Shown one piece after another: positions 26,072-35,154 of a stretch of 64,000 nucleotides of DNA. A program made the translations under genes and the position numbers. Numbering within the stretch: the stretch's first letter is position 1; every line of letters starts with the position of its first letter. Under the pieces are notes generated by a model. That model did no database searches. It saw only the letters and a list, made by a program, of their open reading frames with translations, and had not been told where the DNA came from. The stretch comes from Acidimicrobiia bacterium (GTDB lineage Bacteria; Actinomycetota; Acidimicrobiia; Acidimicrobiales; Bin134): the NCBI GenBank assembly GCA_009842675.1, contig VYEX01000003.1:36845-100844 (forward strand), written 5' to 3'.

Positions 26072-28138
26072 CTAGACGGGCTTTAGCACCAAGCTGAGCC
26101 AGCGATCGGCAGAGGCGGTCCAGCCTTCGGGGATGATCACGGTGGAGGAGGTTTCTTCGATGATGGCGGGGCCGGTGATGGTGGGGCCGGGCAGGAAAGT
26201 GTGGCGGCGGTAGACAGGGGTGTCGGCCATTTCGCCGCTGAACCAGGCGGGGCGGTATGAGAGGGGGATCGGCGGTCGGGTGGCTACTTCGTCGGTTGAC
26301 CAGTCGGGCTTGGGCACCGGGCCGATGACCCGTACTCGGTAGTTGACGAATTCCACCGGGTCGGCTTGGCGAATGCCGTACAGCTCTTCGTAAAGCTCGT
26401 TGAAGGCCGCCGCCGCCCTGCCGAGGTCGCAGCCGTGCAGGGGGACGGTCAGCTCGTGGGCTTGGTGGCGGTACCGGACGTCGATCTCGCGCTCGAGCAC
26501 AATTTCGTCGGCTGTGAATCCCTCCGCTCCGATTTCGGCGACAGCCACAGCTTCTAGCTCGGTGTAGATAGCCTCCACAACGCTGGCATCGGTATCGACA
26601 GAGTCAATCACCTGGGTGCGGACATGATCGGTCACCACGTCGGAGGCCAGCAGGCCCACTGCCGAGCCCACGCCGGGGTTGGCCGGGACGACCACCGTGG
26701 TAATGCCGAACTCTTCGGCTAGGCGGGCCACGTGGACTCCGGCCGCGCCGCCCGAAGCCAGCAGGGTGAAATCACGGGGATCTATGCCCCGCTCCAGGGT
26801 CACCACCCGCACCGCAGCGGCCATGGTGGCATTGACCACCTCGTACACCCCAGCGGCGGCCTCCTCCGAGTTCAGCCCCATGGGCTCGGCCAGCCCGGCC
26901 AGGGCGGCGTGGGCCAGGTCGGCTCGGATGGCCATGCGGCCTCCGAGGAAGAAGTCCGGGTTCAGATAGCCCAGCACCAGATCGGCGTCGGTCACCGTGG
27001 GTTGGGCGCCGCCCCGGTCGTAGCAGACCGGTCCCGGCTCAGCCCCGGCGGAGTCAGGCCCCACTCGCAACGCCCCGCCGCTGTCCAAATAGGCGATCGA
27101 CCCTCCGCCCGCTCCCACCTCGGCCAAATCGATCACCGGGATCTTGATGGGATAGCCGGTGTTGATCTGTTTCACGCCCGAAGAAGCGGTACCGCCCACG
27201 AAGAACTCGTGGGCGATAGCGGCTTGTCCGTCTCGCACCAGCCCCGCTTTGGCGGTGGTACCGCCCATGTCGAAGGAGATCAGGTTGTCGATGCCGCTGA
27301 GCTGGCCGATGTGGGCGGCAGCCATCACCCCAGCGGCCGGCCCCGACTCCACTAGCTGCACCGGCCGACGGGCCACAGTGGCGGCTGAGATGATGCCGCC
27401 CGACGAGCCCATGATCTGCATCCGTGCCCCAATGCCCTGGTGGGCCAGTTCCTCGTCCAGCCGGGCGATGTAGCGGGTGACGGTGGGGCCCACGTAGGCC
27501 GACATAACCGTGGTGCAGGCTCGAGGCAATTCCCGATACTCGGGCCACACCTCGCTGGAAACCGCCACGTAGAGGTCTGAATTCAGCTCGGCGATGATGT
27601 CGGCCACCTGGCGCTCGTGGTCCCCGTTGGCGTAGGAGTGGAGGAAGCAGACCGCGACAGCTTCCACCGGCTCGCGGGCCAGCAAGTCGGCCAGCGAAGA
27701 GCGGGCTTGTTCGATGTCGAGCGGCACAACCACCGAGCCGTCAGCCCCTGTCCGCTCCGCCACGTCCACGGTGCGCCGCCGGGGAACTATGGGCGCCTGC
27801 TTGGTATAGAAGAGGTCGTACTTCTCGGCGTCGCCCTTGCGTTCGTTGCCGATGATCAAGATGTCGCCGAAACCTGCGGTGGTGACGTAGGCCACCGGGC
27901 CGCCTTTACGCTCCAATATGAGGTTGGTGGCCAGGGTGGTGGCGTGGACCACTTGGGACACTTCGGGAGGGTCATAGCCAGCCTCGGCCAAGAGTTCGGC
28001 AATCCCGTCGAGCACTCCGGCTGCCGGATCGTCGGCGGTGGTGAGCACCTTTGCGGTGCAGATGCTGCCGTCGGAGCGGTCGATCATCACCACATCGGTG
28101 AATGTTCCCCCGATGTCGATGCCCAGGGCGACGGTCAT
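26072..28138 (-). CDS. Hydantoinase/oxoprolinase subunit A (HyuA) family ATPase
   Basis: HyuA-type proteins are ASKHA-fold ATP-using subunits which, with HyuB, open lactam or hydantoin rings or carboxylate ketones (5-oxoprolinase, N-methylhydantoinase, acetone/acetophenone carboxylase). The 688-residue product has the phosphate-binding motif 'GIDIGGTFTDVVMID', 'MGSSGGIISAATV', 'ESGPAAGVMAAAHIG', 'ISFDMGGTTAKAGLV' and 'LASGGAAGVHVARLAEEFG', and full length for the family. It overlaps the HyuB gene by ATGA. The substrate cannot be read from these motifs. Confidence 0.92.
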   Translation of the reverse strand: MTVALGIDIGGTFTDVVMIDRSDGSICTAKVLTTADDPAAGVLDGIAELLAEAGYDPPEVSQVVHATTLATNLILERKGGPVAYVTTAGFGDILIIGNERKGDAEKYDLFYTKQAPIVPRRRTVDVAERTGADGSVVVPLDIEQARSSLADLLAREPVEAVAVCFLHSYANGDHERQVADIIAELNSDLYVAVSSEVWPEYRELPRACTTVMSAYVGPTVTRYIARLDEELAHQGIGARMQIMGSSGGIISAATVARRPVQLVESGPAAGVMAAAHIGQLSGIDNLISFDMGGTTAKAGLVRDGQAAIAHEFFVGGTASSGVKQINTGYPIKIPVIDLAEVGAGGGSIAYLDSGGALRVGPDSAGAEPGPVCYDRGGAQPTVTDADLVLGYLNPDFFLGGRMAIRADLAHAALAGLAEPMGLNSEEAAAGVYEVVNATMAAAVRVVTLERGIDPRDFTLLASGGAAGVHVARLAEEFGITTVVVPANPGVGSAVGLLASDVVTDHVRTQVIDSVDTDASVVEAIYTELEAVAVAEIGAEGFTADEIVLEREIDVRYRHQAHELTVPLHGCDLGRAAAAFNELYEELYGIRQADPVEFVNYRVRVIGPVPKPDWSTDEVATRPPIPLSYRPAWFSGEMADTPVYRRHTFLPGPTITGPAIIEETSSTVIIPEGWTASADRWLSLVLKPV

Positions 28139-29877
28139 TTGCTTCTCAGCGCCGCGGTGGCCGCCGTGTCCACCTCCCCGGTCTCGATGTCTATGACCAC
28201 GCCGTAATCACGGCGGGCCGCCTCCGGTGACACCCGACCGTCTCGCACATCGGCGGCCACCTGCTCGGGGTCGCGTTCATACGGGTCTCCGAAGCCACCG
28301 CCGGCCGAGGTGAGCATGGTGATCATGTCCCCGGCTCGCAGAGGGTAGGCAGTGACCTTGGCTGGCAGCGCTTCTTCGTCGGGGGTGCCTTGGTTGAGCA
28401 CCCAGCCCCCACCCGCGCCGGGCGAGCCGCCAAAGATGCCGGGAGGGGGGCGGCGGCAGCGATCGGTGGCCCGGCCGGTGAACTGACCGTCGGTGAGTAT
28501 GCGGATGTCGCGGCGCGATCCGGTGCCGCCCCGCCACTGGCCCGGTCCCCCCGAATCGGTCCACAGCTCGAATCGCTCAAAGCGCACCGGGTGCTCCTGC
28601 TCATAGGCCTCCACGGTGTGGAATGCCCCGCCGGCGCCCAGCACCAGCGGGCCGGTCACGTCCACTCCGTCACGGTCGGAGCGGGCACCGGAACCGCCGA
28701 ATTGGGGATCCATGAATGCCCACGGCCGGCCGTCGGCCCCGATGCCGTTCATGATGTAGACGTGGACGTTGCAGGAGGCGGCCACCGCTCGGGCTGGATC
28801 GAGCTGGGAGAACGCCCCCAGCATGGCCTCCACCACCGCCATGACCGTGGCCATGCGGGCGTTGAGCGCGGCGGGAGGATTGGGATTCACCAGCGTGCCC
28901 CGGGGCAGGCGCAGCTCCAAGGGCCGGAAGGCGCCGTCGTTCACCGGGATGTCGGGGGCTAGCAGGCAGCGGACAGCGAACAGCACTCCAGATGTGGTCT
29001 GCGATACCGCGGCGTTGATCGGACCCGGCGCTTGGGCTGAGGTTCCCTCGAAATCGGCGATGATGGTGGAGCCGCTCACGGTGAGGGCGACCTGCACCTC
29101 GTGGTCGGCGTCGGGGTTGACGCCGTCGTCGTCGATGATGAACGAGCCGGTGTAGGAGCCGTCGGCCAACGCCTCGATGCCCGCCCGGGTACGGCGCTCG
29201 GTGTAGTCCAACAGCTCGTCGGTGATCTGGTGCAGCCGATCCAGGCCGTACCGGTTGGCCAGATCGTCCAGCCGGTCGGCGCCCAGATTGGTGGCTGCCA
29301 TCATGGCCCGGATGTCGCCCAGCACTTTCTCCGGGGTGCGGCTGTTAGCCGCGATCACATCCAACATCGGCTGGTTGGCCTCCCCGGCGATCGCCAGCGG
29401 CACGGGGGGCAGTACCAGGCCTTCCTGAAACATCTCGGTGGCGTTGGCCGGCAGTCCGCCTGCGGCCATGCCCCCCAGGTCGGCCACGTGCAGCAGGGCG
29501 CAGGTGAAGAACGCCAGCGTGCCGTCAATGAACACGGGGCGGAACACCATCACGTCGTTGGAGTGGATGCCGCCCCGGTAGGGATCGTTAGACGCGTAGA
29601 CATCGCCGTCGGCCATCTCCGAGGTCGGAAAGTCGTCCAGCAGCGAGCGCAGCGACGGACGAAGGCTGGAGAGGTGCATCAGCGGGGCGCCCATCGATTG
29701 GGCAATGAACTGGCCCCGGTGGTCGAAGATGGCGGCGGTGGAGTCACCGCCCTCTTTCACTACTGAGGAGTAGGCCGATCGCACTGTGGTCAGCCCCATC
29801 TCCTCGGCGATGGCTCCCAGGGCGTTCTTGACCACCTCCAACGCAATGGGATCCGAGGGCCGGGCTTCGGTGGTCAT
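28135..29877 (-). CDS. Hydantoinase/oxoprolinase subunit B (HyuB) family protein
   Basis: The 580-residue protein is a full HyuB: 'DPIALEVVKNALGAIAEEMG' at the start, 'HRGQFIAQSMGAPLMHL', 'YASNDPYRGGIHSNDVMV', 'FTCALLHVADLGGMAAGG', and the glycine-rich C-terminus 'DSGGPGQWRGGTGSRRDI' and 'GGGFGDPYERDPEQV'. It forms the catalytic partner of HyuA. The gene lies 37 bases after an SDR and is followed by hyuA through a four-base overlap, placing the pair in one operon with a dienoyl-CoA-reductase-like enzyme and a crotonase. That mix hints at an acyl-CoA substrate carrying an amide, lactam or carboxylatable ketone. Confidence 0.92.
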   Translation of the reverse strand: MTTEARPSDPIALEVVKNALGAIAEEMGLTTVRSAYSSVVKEGGDSTAAIFDHRGQFIAQSMGAPLMHLSSLRPSLRSLLDDFPTSEMADGDVYASNDPYRGGIHSNDVMVFRPVFIDGTLAFFTCALLHVADLGGMAAGGLPANATEMFQEGLVLPPVPLAIAGEANQPMLDVIAANSRTPEKVLGDIRAMMAATNLGADRLDDLANRYGLDRLHQITDELLDYTERRTRAGIEALADGSYTGSFIIDDDGVNPDADHEVQVALTVSGSTIIADFEGTSAQAPGPINAAVSQTTSGVLFAVRCLLAPDIPVNDGAFRPLELRLPRGTLVNPNPPAALNARMATVMAVVEAMLGAFSQLDPARAVAASCNVHVYIMNGIGADGRPWAFMDPQFGGSGARSDRDGVDVTGPLVLGAGGAFHTVEAYEQEHPVRFERFELWTDSGGPGQWRGGTGSRRDIRILTDGQFTGRATDRCRRPPPGIFGGSPGAGGGWVLNQGTPDEEALPAKVTAYPLRAGDMITMLTSAGGGFGDPYERDPEQVAADVRDGRVSPEAARRDYGVVIDIETGEVDTAATAALRSK

Positions 29878-29914
29878 CTCTTAGGCGTGGTCCATGGCAA
29901 TCAGAGCCCTGTAA

Positions 29915-30796
29915 TCAAAGCTCGAATGGCCCCTTGCCCATCTGGTCGCGGATGGTGACGACCGCCGGATTGGTCATGGAACGACGCTGCCAGTTGGCCC
30001 CGTCCACCACCATGGTGTGGCCGCTGATGAACCGGGCGAAAGGGGAGGCCAAGAAAGTGGCCGCCCAGCCCAGTTCCCGCAGCCGCCCCACCCGCATAGC
30101 GGGCTGGCACGGATCCTTCTCGTGGGTGCGGTCGAGGCTGGAGCGGATATCGGCGGTCATGTCCTCGTGGGGAAACAGCCCTGGCACTAGGCCATTCACC
30201 TGTATGCCGTATGGACCCCATTCCACGGCCAGGCTCTCGGTCATCGACTTAACCCCTGCCTTGGCCGCGGCCGAGTGGGCGAAGCCGGGTCCACCGGTCC
30301 AGGCGTAGGACGCCCCGATGTTCACGATTGACCCGGTTGTGCCGGCCGCCAGGTGGCGACGGGCGAACTCCCGGGCGCAGAAGAAGGTGCCGTTGAGGGT
30401 GATGTCCACCACCGTGCGCCAGGCGTTGGCCGACATGTCCTCGGCCGGCACCGGGAAGTTGGCCGCCGCGTTGTTGATGAGCACGTCGGGCATGGCGAAC
30501 CGCTCGGTGGCCGCGTCGAATGCCTCGGCGATTTGCTCGGCCTGGCGGATGTCGCAGCCCACCACCAGCACCTCAGCGCCGGTGGCCTCGATGGCGGCCT
30601 GGCCGGCCTCCAAGTGCTCGGGCTTGCGGCTGGCGATGACCAGGTTGGCTCCCAACCGGGCGAACTCAGTGGCGATGGCCTTGCCCAGCCCGGTGCCCCC
30701 GCCGGTCACGAACACGGTCTGGCCGTCGAAGGTGCCGGGCACCAGCGCGGTGGCGCCCTCTGGAGCGGGTTCGGGCAATCCGATGATCTCAGCCAT
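29915..30796 (-). CDS. SDR, 2,4-dienoyl-CoA reductase-like
   Basis: The 293-residue SDR has 'VTGGGTGLGKAIATEFARLG' as dinucleotide site, 'INNAAANFPVPAEDM' and 'VNIGASYAWTGGPGFAHSAA' followed by A-K-A-G-V. The Tyr of Y-x-x-x-K is replaced by Ser, exactly as in 2,4-dienoyl-CoA reductases (S-x-x-x-K), and 'NNAAANF' is the DECR form of the NNAG motif. Such enzymes reduce polyunsaturated acyl-CoAs with NADPH. It sits 21 bases after a crotonase gene and before hyuB, with AAAGGAG upstream of its ATG. Assignment to the reductase branch is good; natural substrate unknown. Confidence 0.85.
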   Translation of the reverse strand: MAEIIGLPEPAPEGATALVPGTFDGQTVFVTGGGTGLGKAIATEFARLGANLVIASRKPEHLEAGQAAIEATGAEVLVVGCDIRQAEQIAEAFDAATERFAMPDVLINNAAANFPVPAEDMSANAWRTVVDITLNGTFFCAREFARRHLAAGTTGSIVNIGASYAWTGGPGFAHSAAAKAGVKSMTESLAVEWGPYGIQVNGLVPGLFPHEDMTADIRSSLDRTHEKDPCQPAMRVGRLRELGWAATFLASPFARFISGHTMVVDGANWQRRSMTNPAVVTIRDQMGKGPFEL

Positions 30797-30817
30797 TTCT
30801 TGGTGACTCCTTTGGAC

Positions 30818-31600
30818 TCAAGACCGCTTGTACTGGGGGTCGCGCTCTTCAGCTCGGGCGGCGCGGAACTCGGCGAAGTCGTCCGAACGGTTGATGAGCG
30901 TTTGAAAGGCGTACTCGTCGTTCATGGAGCTGCGCAATCCATCTTCAGCCAGATTGCGAATCACCCGCCGGGCGAGCTGCACGGTGTAGGGCGATGCGGC
31001 GGCAATGTGGGTCGCCATCTCCATCACGGTGTCGTCCAGCTCCTCGGGGGACACGATGCGGGACACGATGCCGTGGGTCAGAGCCTCCTCGGCGCTCAGT
31101 ATCCGGCCGGTAAGCACCATGTCGCTGACCAGGCCCGATCCGCAGATCTCGAACAGCCGGCCCACGCCGCCGGTATCGGGGATCACTCCGTGGGTCACTT
31201 CAGGCAACCTGAATCGGGCTCCTTCGGCCGCCACCCGGATGTCGCACAGCAGAGCCCGCTGGAACGATCCGCCCATGGCCCATCCCTGTATGGCCACGAG
31301 GATGGGGGCGTCAATGTCCCAGATCTGCTGGATGCCCCGATGGCCCCGCTCCATGAGGGCATGGTGGGCCATTTCCGCTTGGCCACCGCCAATGGCAGAC
31401 ACGTCTCGGCCCGACGACCACGACTTGCCCTCGCCCCGCCACACCACGGCTCGGATCGACTTGTCGGCCTTGATCTCGCCCAAGATGTCGAACAGCGCCA
31501 GATCCATGTCGTCGTCGAAGGCGTTGTGCTTGGCGGGATTGTTGTTGGTGATCACGGCGATGTGTCCGTCCACCGTGAGCTGTATTCGATCATCGGCCAT
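30818..31600 (-). CDS. Enoyl-CoA hydratase/isomerase family protein
   Basis: The 260-residue crotonase shows 'GEGKSWSSGRDVSAIGGG' (oxyanion strand), 'IQGWAMGGSFQRALLCDIRVA' and 'FRLPEVTHGVIPDTGGVGRL', keeping one acidic residue (L-P-E) but with 'GGSFQRAL' where hydratases carry their first Glu. It likely acts on a CoA ester in the operon ahead of the dienoyl-CoA-reductase-like SDR and HyuBA. ATG 31600 has TACGGT exactly 6 bases upstream and no ribosome site. Upstream in-frame codons would add 37 residues without family similarity, so they are excluded. Confidence 0.88.
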   Translation of the reverse strand: MADDRIQLTVDGHIAVITNNNPAKHNAFDDDMDLALFDILGEIKADKSIRAVVWRGEGKSWSSGRDVSAIGGGQAEMAHHALMERGHRGIQQIWDIDAPILVAIQGWAMGGSFQRALLCDIRVAAEGARFRLPEVTHGVIPDTGGVGRLFEICGSGLVSDMVLTGRILSAEEALTHGIVSRIVSPEELDDTVMEMATHIAAASPYTVQLARRVIRNLAEDGLRSSMNDEYAFQTLINRSDDFAEFRAARAEERDPQYKRS

Positions 31601-31606
31601 GGCCTC

Positions 31607-31612
31607 ACCGTA
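31607..31612 (-). promoter_or_regulatory. Candidate -10 box (TACGGT) of leaderless operon
   Basis: On the minus strand TACGGT, GAGGCC, ATG (31600). It heads the crotonase-SDR-HyuB-HyuA operon. Confidence 0.48.
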
Positions 31613-31666
31613 TCTGTCGCTGGGTCGGCGGGAAGAATGGGGCCGATATGGGACACAATGGCCCCT

Positions 31667-32536
31667 ATGGCGATGTATCTGGACATGGTGGGACACCGCG
31701 GAGAGCCCCATCAGCGGGGATGGCTGCCCCGCGACTGCACCCTATACGGGCTGAGCGTGGGGGCAGGCTTCGACAACCTGGCCTTCGTGGGGGAGATGGC
31801 CTCGGGCCACCCTCAGCAGGTGTACCCCAGCTTTGTGTGCTCAGGGGGTAGGTCGGACAAGCCCAGCGGCGGCGACAATCCCATGTTCCGGTTCGGCGAC
31901 TACCAAGTGCATCAGCTGGTACACGGCGAGCAGGAGCTCACCGTCCACGGCGAGATTGGGCCGACGGGGTCGGTGATCAGCACGTCGACCGTGGTCGGCA
32001 TCTACGACAAGGGCTCCGGGGCGGTGGTCCACAGTGAGAGCGAGTCGGTGGACGCCGCCACCGGCGAGCCGATGTTCACCACCGGCTCCAAGCTGTTCGT
32101 GATGGGCGAGGGCGGCTTTGGCGGCGACCCCGGGCCAAAGACACCGGCGTGGGATACCGAGGATGCACCACCCGATGCCACCGTGGACTGGCAGACCCTG
32201 CCCGTGCAGTCGCTGCTCTACCGGCACGGGGGCAACGACCCCAACCTGATCCACTACGACCCCTCAGTGGCCGCGGCCGCCGGGTTCGACGGTCCCATCC
32301 TCATGGGGCTCAACACCTACGGATTTGCCTGCCGAGCGCTGGTGGAGACGATATGTGGTGGCGATCCTCTGGCCCTGGGATCGATGGCCGGTCGTTTCGC
32401 TTCCCCCGGCTACAACGGCGATGTGCTCACCACCCAGATCTGGCACAACCGCCACGAGGAGAACGAAGTGCTGTTCCGGGTGGTCTCCAACCGGGGCACC
32501 ACGGTCTTCGACAAGGGCCGGGCCACGCTTCGGTAA
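31667..32536 (+). CDS. MaoC family enoyl-CoA hydratase 2 (R-specific) with double hotdog fold
   Basis: The 289-residue protein matches the (R)-hydratase unit of peroxisomal multifunctional enzyme 2 and its bacterial relatives. The N-terminus 'MAMYLDMVGHRGEPHQRGW' followed by 'DCTLYGLSVGAG' is the non-catalytic hotdog half. The C-terminal half has 'YRHGGNDPNLIHYDPSVAA' (catalytic Asp and His) and 'GFDGPILMGLNTYGFACR', in which the usual 'ILHGL' His is Met. It hydrates 2-enoyl-CoA. The start at ATG 31667 matches homologues; ATGs at 31637 and 31658 are also in frame and none has a clear ribosome site. It leads a four-gene operon. Confidence 0.88.
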   Translation: MAMYLDMVGHRGEPHQRGWLPRDCTLYGLSVGAGFDNLAFVGEMASGHPQQVYPSFVCSGGRSDKPSGGDNPMFRFGDYQVHQLVHGEQELTVHGEIGPTGSVISTSTVVGIYDKGSGAVVHSESESVDAATGEPMFTTGSKLFVMGEGGFGGDPGPKTPAWDTEDAPPDATVDWQTLPVQSLLYRHGGNDPNLIHYDPSVAAAAGFDGPILMGLNTYGFACRALVETICGGDPLALGSMAGRFASPGYNGDVLTTQIWHNRHEENEVLFRVVSNRGTTVFDKGRATLR

Positions 32537-32556
32537 TCAGCAGGAAGGGCAATGCC

Positions 32557-33621
32557 ATGAGCAGGTTGGTGATCGACGCCGACGGCCACATAAGCGAGCC
32601 GGCGGAGCTGTGGGAGGAGTTCTGCGATCCCGAATTCCTGGCCTTTGCGCCCCGGCGGGTGCTGGACAGCCAAGGGCGGCCTCGCACCTTCGTGGGGGGC
32701 GAGATGGCGCCCTACATCCCGTTCGACTCCGAGGCCTATGACAAAGAGCGCCCCAAGGGCGGGGTCGATCCCCACGCCCGGCTGGCCGATATGGACAGCG
32801 AGGGCATGGACATCTCGGTGATCTTCCCCACCACGGGGCTCATGTTCGGAGGCATCGCCGACGCCGCGGTGAACAACGCCTTGTGCCGGGCGTACAACGA
32901 CTGGCTCCGCACCTACTGCGACACGAATTCATCTCGGCTGCTGGGGGTGGCGGTGGTGCCCCAGGTGGATCCGGCGCTGATGGTGGCCGAAGCCCGCCGG
33001 GCCATCGATGATCTGGGATTCGTGGCGGTGATGCTGCGGCCCAACGTGATTGCCGATCGGACCCTGGACCATCCGGCTTATGACGGCTTGTGGACGCTGT
33101 TGGCCGGCAGGGGGGTGCCTGCCGCTCTGCACGAGGGGACCACCCAGAACGTCCCCCAATCGGGGCTGGATCGCTACGACAACTTCATGTTCCGCCACGT
33201 GTGCTCTCACCCCCATGAGCAGCAGATGGGCTGCTTGGAGCTGATCGCCGGCGGGGTGTTGGAGCGCCATCCTGAGTTGCGGGTGGTGTTCCTCGAGTCA
33301 GGCTGCGGATGGGCGCCCCACTGGCTGGAGCGTATCGACGAGCATCTGGACTCCTGGGGCCACGCCTCTGCCCCGCTGGAGCTGAGCGCCACCGAGTATT
33401 TCCTACGCCAGTGCTTTATCTCGTGTGATCCCGAGGAGCGGACCATTCCTGGGGTGTTGGACTGCCTGGGCGACGATTGTGTGGTTTTCGCCACCGACTA
33501 CCCTCACCCCGACGGTGTATTTCCCGGCGTGGTGAAAGCACTGGCCGACCGGGACGACCTGAGCGACTCCCGCAAAGACAAGATCTTGGGGCTAAACGCC
33601 AAGCGGTGTTTCGGCCTCTGA
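32557..33621 (+). CDS. Amidohydrolase family 2 (ACMSD-like) protein
   Basis: The 354-residue TIM-barrel metal enzyme has 'VIDADGHISEPAELWEEF' at the start, 'LADMDSEGMDISVIFPT' and 'RAYNDWLRTYC' typical of amidohydrolase-2 proteins, then 'LHEG', 'RHVCSHPHEQQMGCLELI' and the final Asp ligand in 'FATDYPHPDG'. The family contains decarboxylases and hydrolases related to aminocarboxymuconate-semialdehyde decarboxylase. AGGAAGG precedes the ATG at 32557, 20 bases after the MaoC stop. It is a relative of the protein encoded at 50216-51505. The reaction is unknown. Confidence 0.88.
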   Translation: MSRLVIDADGHISEPAELWEEFCDPEFLAFAPRRVLDSQGRPRTFVGGEMAPYIPFDSEAYDKERPKGGVDPHARLADMDSEGMDISVIFPTTGLMFGGIADAAVNNALCRAYNDWLRTYCDTNSSRLLGVAVVPQVDPALMVAEARRAIDDLGFVAVMLRPNVIADRTLDHPAYDGLWTLLAGRGVPAALHEGTTQNVPQSGLDRYDNFMFRHVCSHPHEQQMGCLELIAGGVLERHPELRVVFLESGCGWAPHWLERIDEHLDSWGHASAPLELSATEYFLRQCFISCDPEERTIPGVLDCLGDDCVVFATDYPHPDGVFPGVVKALADRDDLSDSRKDKILGLNAKRCFGL

Positions 33622-33640
33622 GCGATAGGAGGCGAAAGCC

Positions 33641-35137
33641 ATGAAGGACGGCAAGCGTAAGGCGTCAGCTTTGCCGCGCTGGATATTGGTGCTATTGGCC
33701 TTGGCGCTGGTGGCCGGGGCATGCGGTGGCGGCAACGACGACGATGACGACGCGGGGGCCGAGGCCCCGCAGCCGACGGCGGCCGCGACGGCTCCCGAAC
33801 CGGCCGACGCCGACGGCGAAGCCGAAACCGCCCCTACCGAGAGCGATCCCGACGAGCCGGCACCCGCCCAGACGCAGGAGGAGCCCGCGGAAGCTGAGGC
33901 ACCCGCACCAGAGGAGGCCCCCGAAGCCACGCCTGAGCCCATCGTCTTGACCGACTCTTTCCGGGGAGTGACCTCCGAGGCCATCCTCATCGGCCACTCA
34001 TCCATCGATTTCGAGAAGTTGAATGCCGACTTCGGGCTTGACCTGCCCTACCAGAACTTCGGGCCGCCATTCCTGGCCTTGGTGGACTGGTACAACGAGC
34101 AGGGGGGTGTCCTAGGGCGGCGCCTAGAGGTCGTATCGGAGCTTTTCCTGCCGGTGGGGGCCACCACCGCGGAGGCAGCGTGCCTCAAGTTGACGGAGGA
34201 TCAGAAGGTGTTCGCGGTCATTAACGGGTTTGCCGGCCCTGGTGCGGAACAGGTGAACACTTGCGTTACCGAACTCCACGACACCATCTTGGTCGGCGGT
34301 CTCCCCACCCCCGAACAAGCCGAGGCTTCGGGCGGGTTGTGGGTCAGCCCCCAGATGAGCTTGGAGCGGCGCAACACCGCAATGGTGTCGATTCTGGAGC
34401 AGACCGGTCGGATCGACGATCTCAGTCCGGTAATGATCATCGGTTCCCACCCCGAACAGCAGGCCCTGATAGACGGCATTGCCGATGAATTGAGGGCGGC
34501 TGGGGCCGAAGTGCCGGTGGTCGGAGTGGTGACCACCACCGGGGATCAAGCCGCCACGCAGGCCGAGATGGACGTGTATGTCGAGCGAGCTCGAAGCGAT
34601 GGGGTCAAATCCATTCTGCTGACCGGTGAGGAAAATTACCGGAACACCCATTTGTGGAGCACTGCCCCGGAATTCGTTTACTTGATCGGAAACGGCGATC
34701 GGTTGTCTGATTGGCAGCGGGAGCCGCCCGAGGGCCTCCAATCCGGCATCAAGGTATTCACTGCCCGAGGCGGTCCATCCCCGATGGACGATTCCCGAAT
34801 ATTGCATTGCATAGACGTGATCGAGGATGCCTTGGGAATTGAAATCCTGCCTCTTGAAGAACTGGACGAGGGGGACGTCCAACACTGGGCTGGAATGATC
34901 AATGCGTGTCGTGATCTAGCCATGTTCGTCCAGATCGCCGAAGCGGCCGGACCCGATCTCACCAACGAGTCCTGGGTGGCTGCGTTGGACAATGTCCCCG
35001 ACATCTCGGTTCCCGGAGTGGCATTCGCCTCACTCAGCTCAAACAAAGTGGACGCCGCTGATGAGCTGTTCTTGGTGGAGTACGACTTCGACGCCAGGGC
35101 CTTCATCGAGCTGGCTGGCCCCATCGACGTCGGATAG
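33641..35137 (+). CDS. ABC transporter substrate-binding lipoprotein, branched-chain amino acid type
   Basis: The 498-residue protein has a lipoprotein signal ('ILVLLALALVAGACGGG'), a long low-complexity Asp/Pro/Glu/Ala linker (about residues 34-103), then a Peripla_BP_6 (LivK-like) bilobed domain: 'AILIGHSSIDFEKLN', 'YNEQGGVLGRRLEVVSELF', 'FAVINGFAGPGAEQVN' and 'SPVMIIGSHPEQQALIDGIA'. It is anchored outside the membrane to catch a solute. AGGAGG lies upstream of the ATG. No permease or ATPase gene is in the window, so it is an orphan receptor here. Operon position suggests it captures the substrate of the MaoC-amidohydrolase module. Confidence 0.9.
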   Translation: MKDGKRKASALPRWILVLLALALVAGACGGGNDDDDDAGAEAPQPTAAATAPEPADADGEAETAPTESDPDEPAPAQTQEEPAEAEAPAPEEAPEATPEPIVLTDSFRGVTSEAILIGHSSIDFEKLNADFGLDLPYQNFGPPFLALVDWYNEQGGVLGRRLEVVSELFLPVGATTAEAACLKLTEDQKVFAVINGFAGPGAEQVNTCVTELHDTILVGGLPTPEQAEASGGLWVSPQMSLERRNTAMVSILEQTGRIDDLSPVMIIGSHPEQQALIDGIADELRAAGAEVPVVGVVTTTGDQAATQAEMDVYVERARSDGVKSILLTGEENYRNTHLWSTAPEFVYLIGNGDRLSDWQREPPEGLQSGIKVFTARGGPSPMDDSRILHCIDVIEDALGIEILPLEELDEGDVQHWAGMINACRDLAMFVQIAEAAGPDLTNESWVAALDNVPDISVPGVAFASLSSNKVDAADELFLVEYDFDARAFIELAGPIDVG

Positions 35138-35154
35138 CGGTTTCCAGATTGGAG

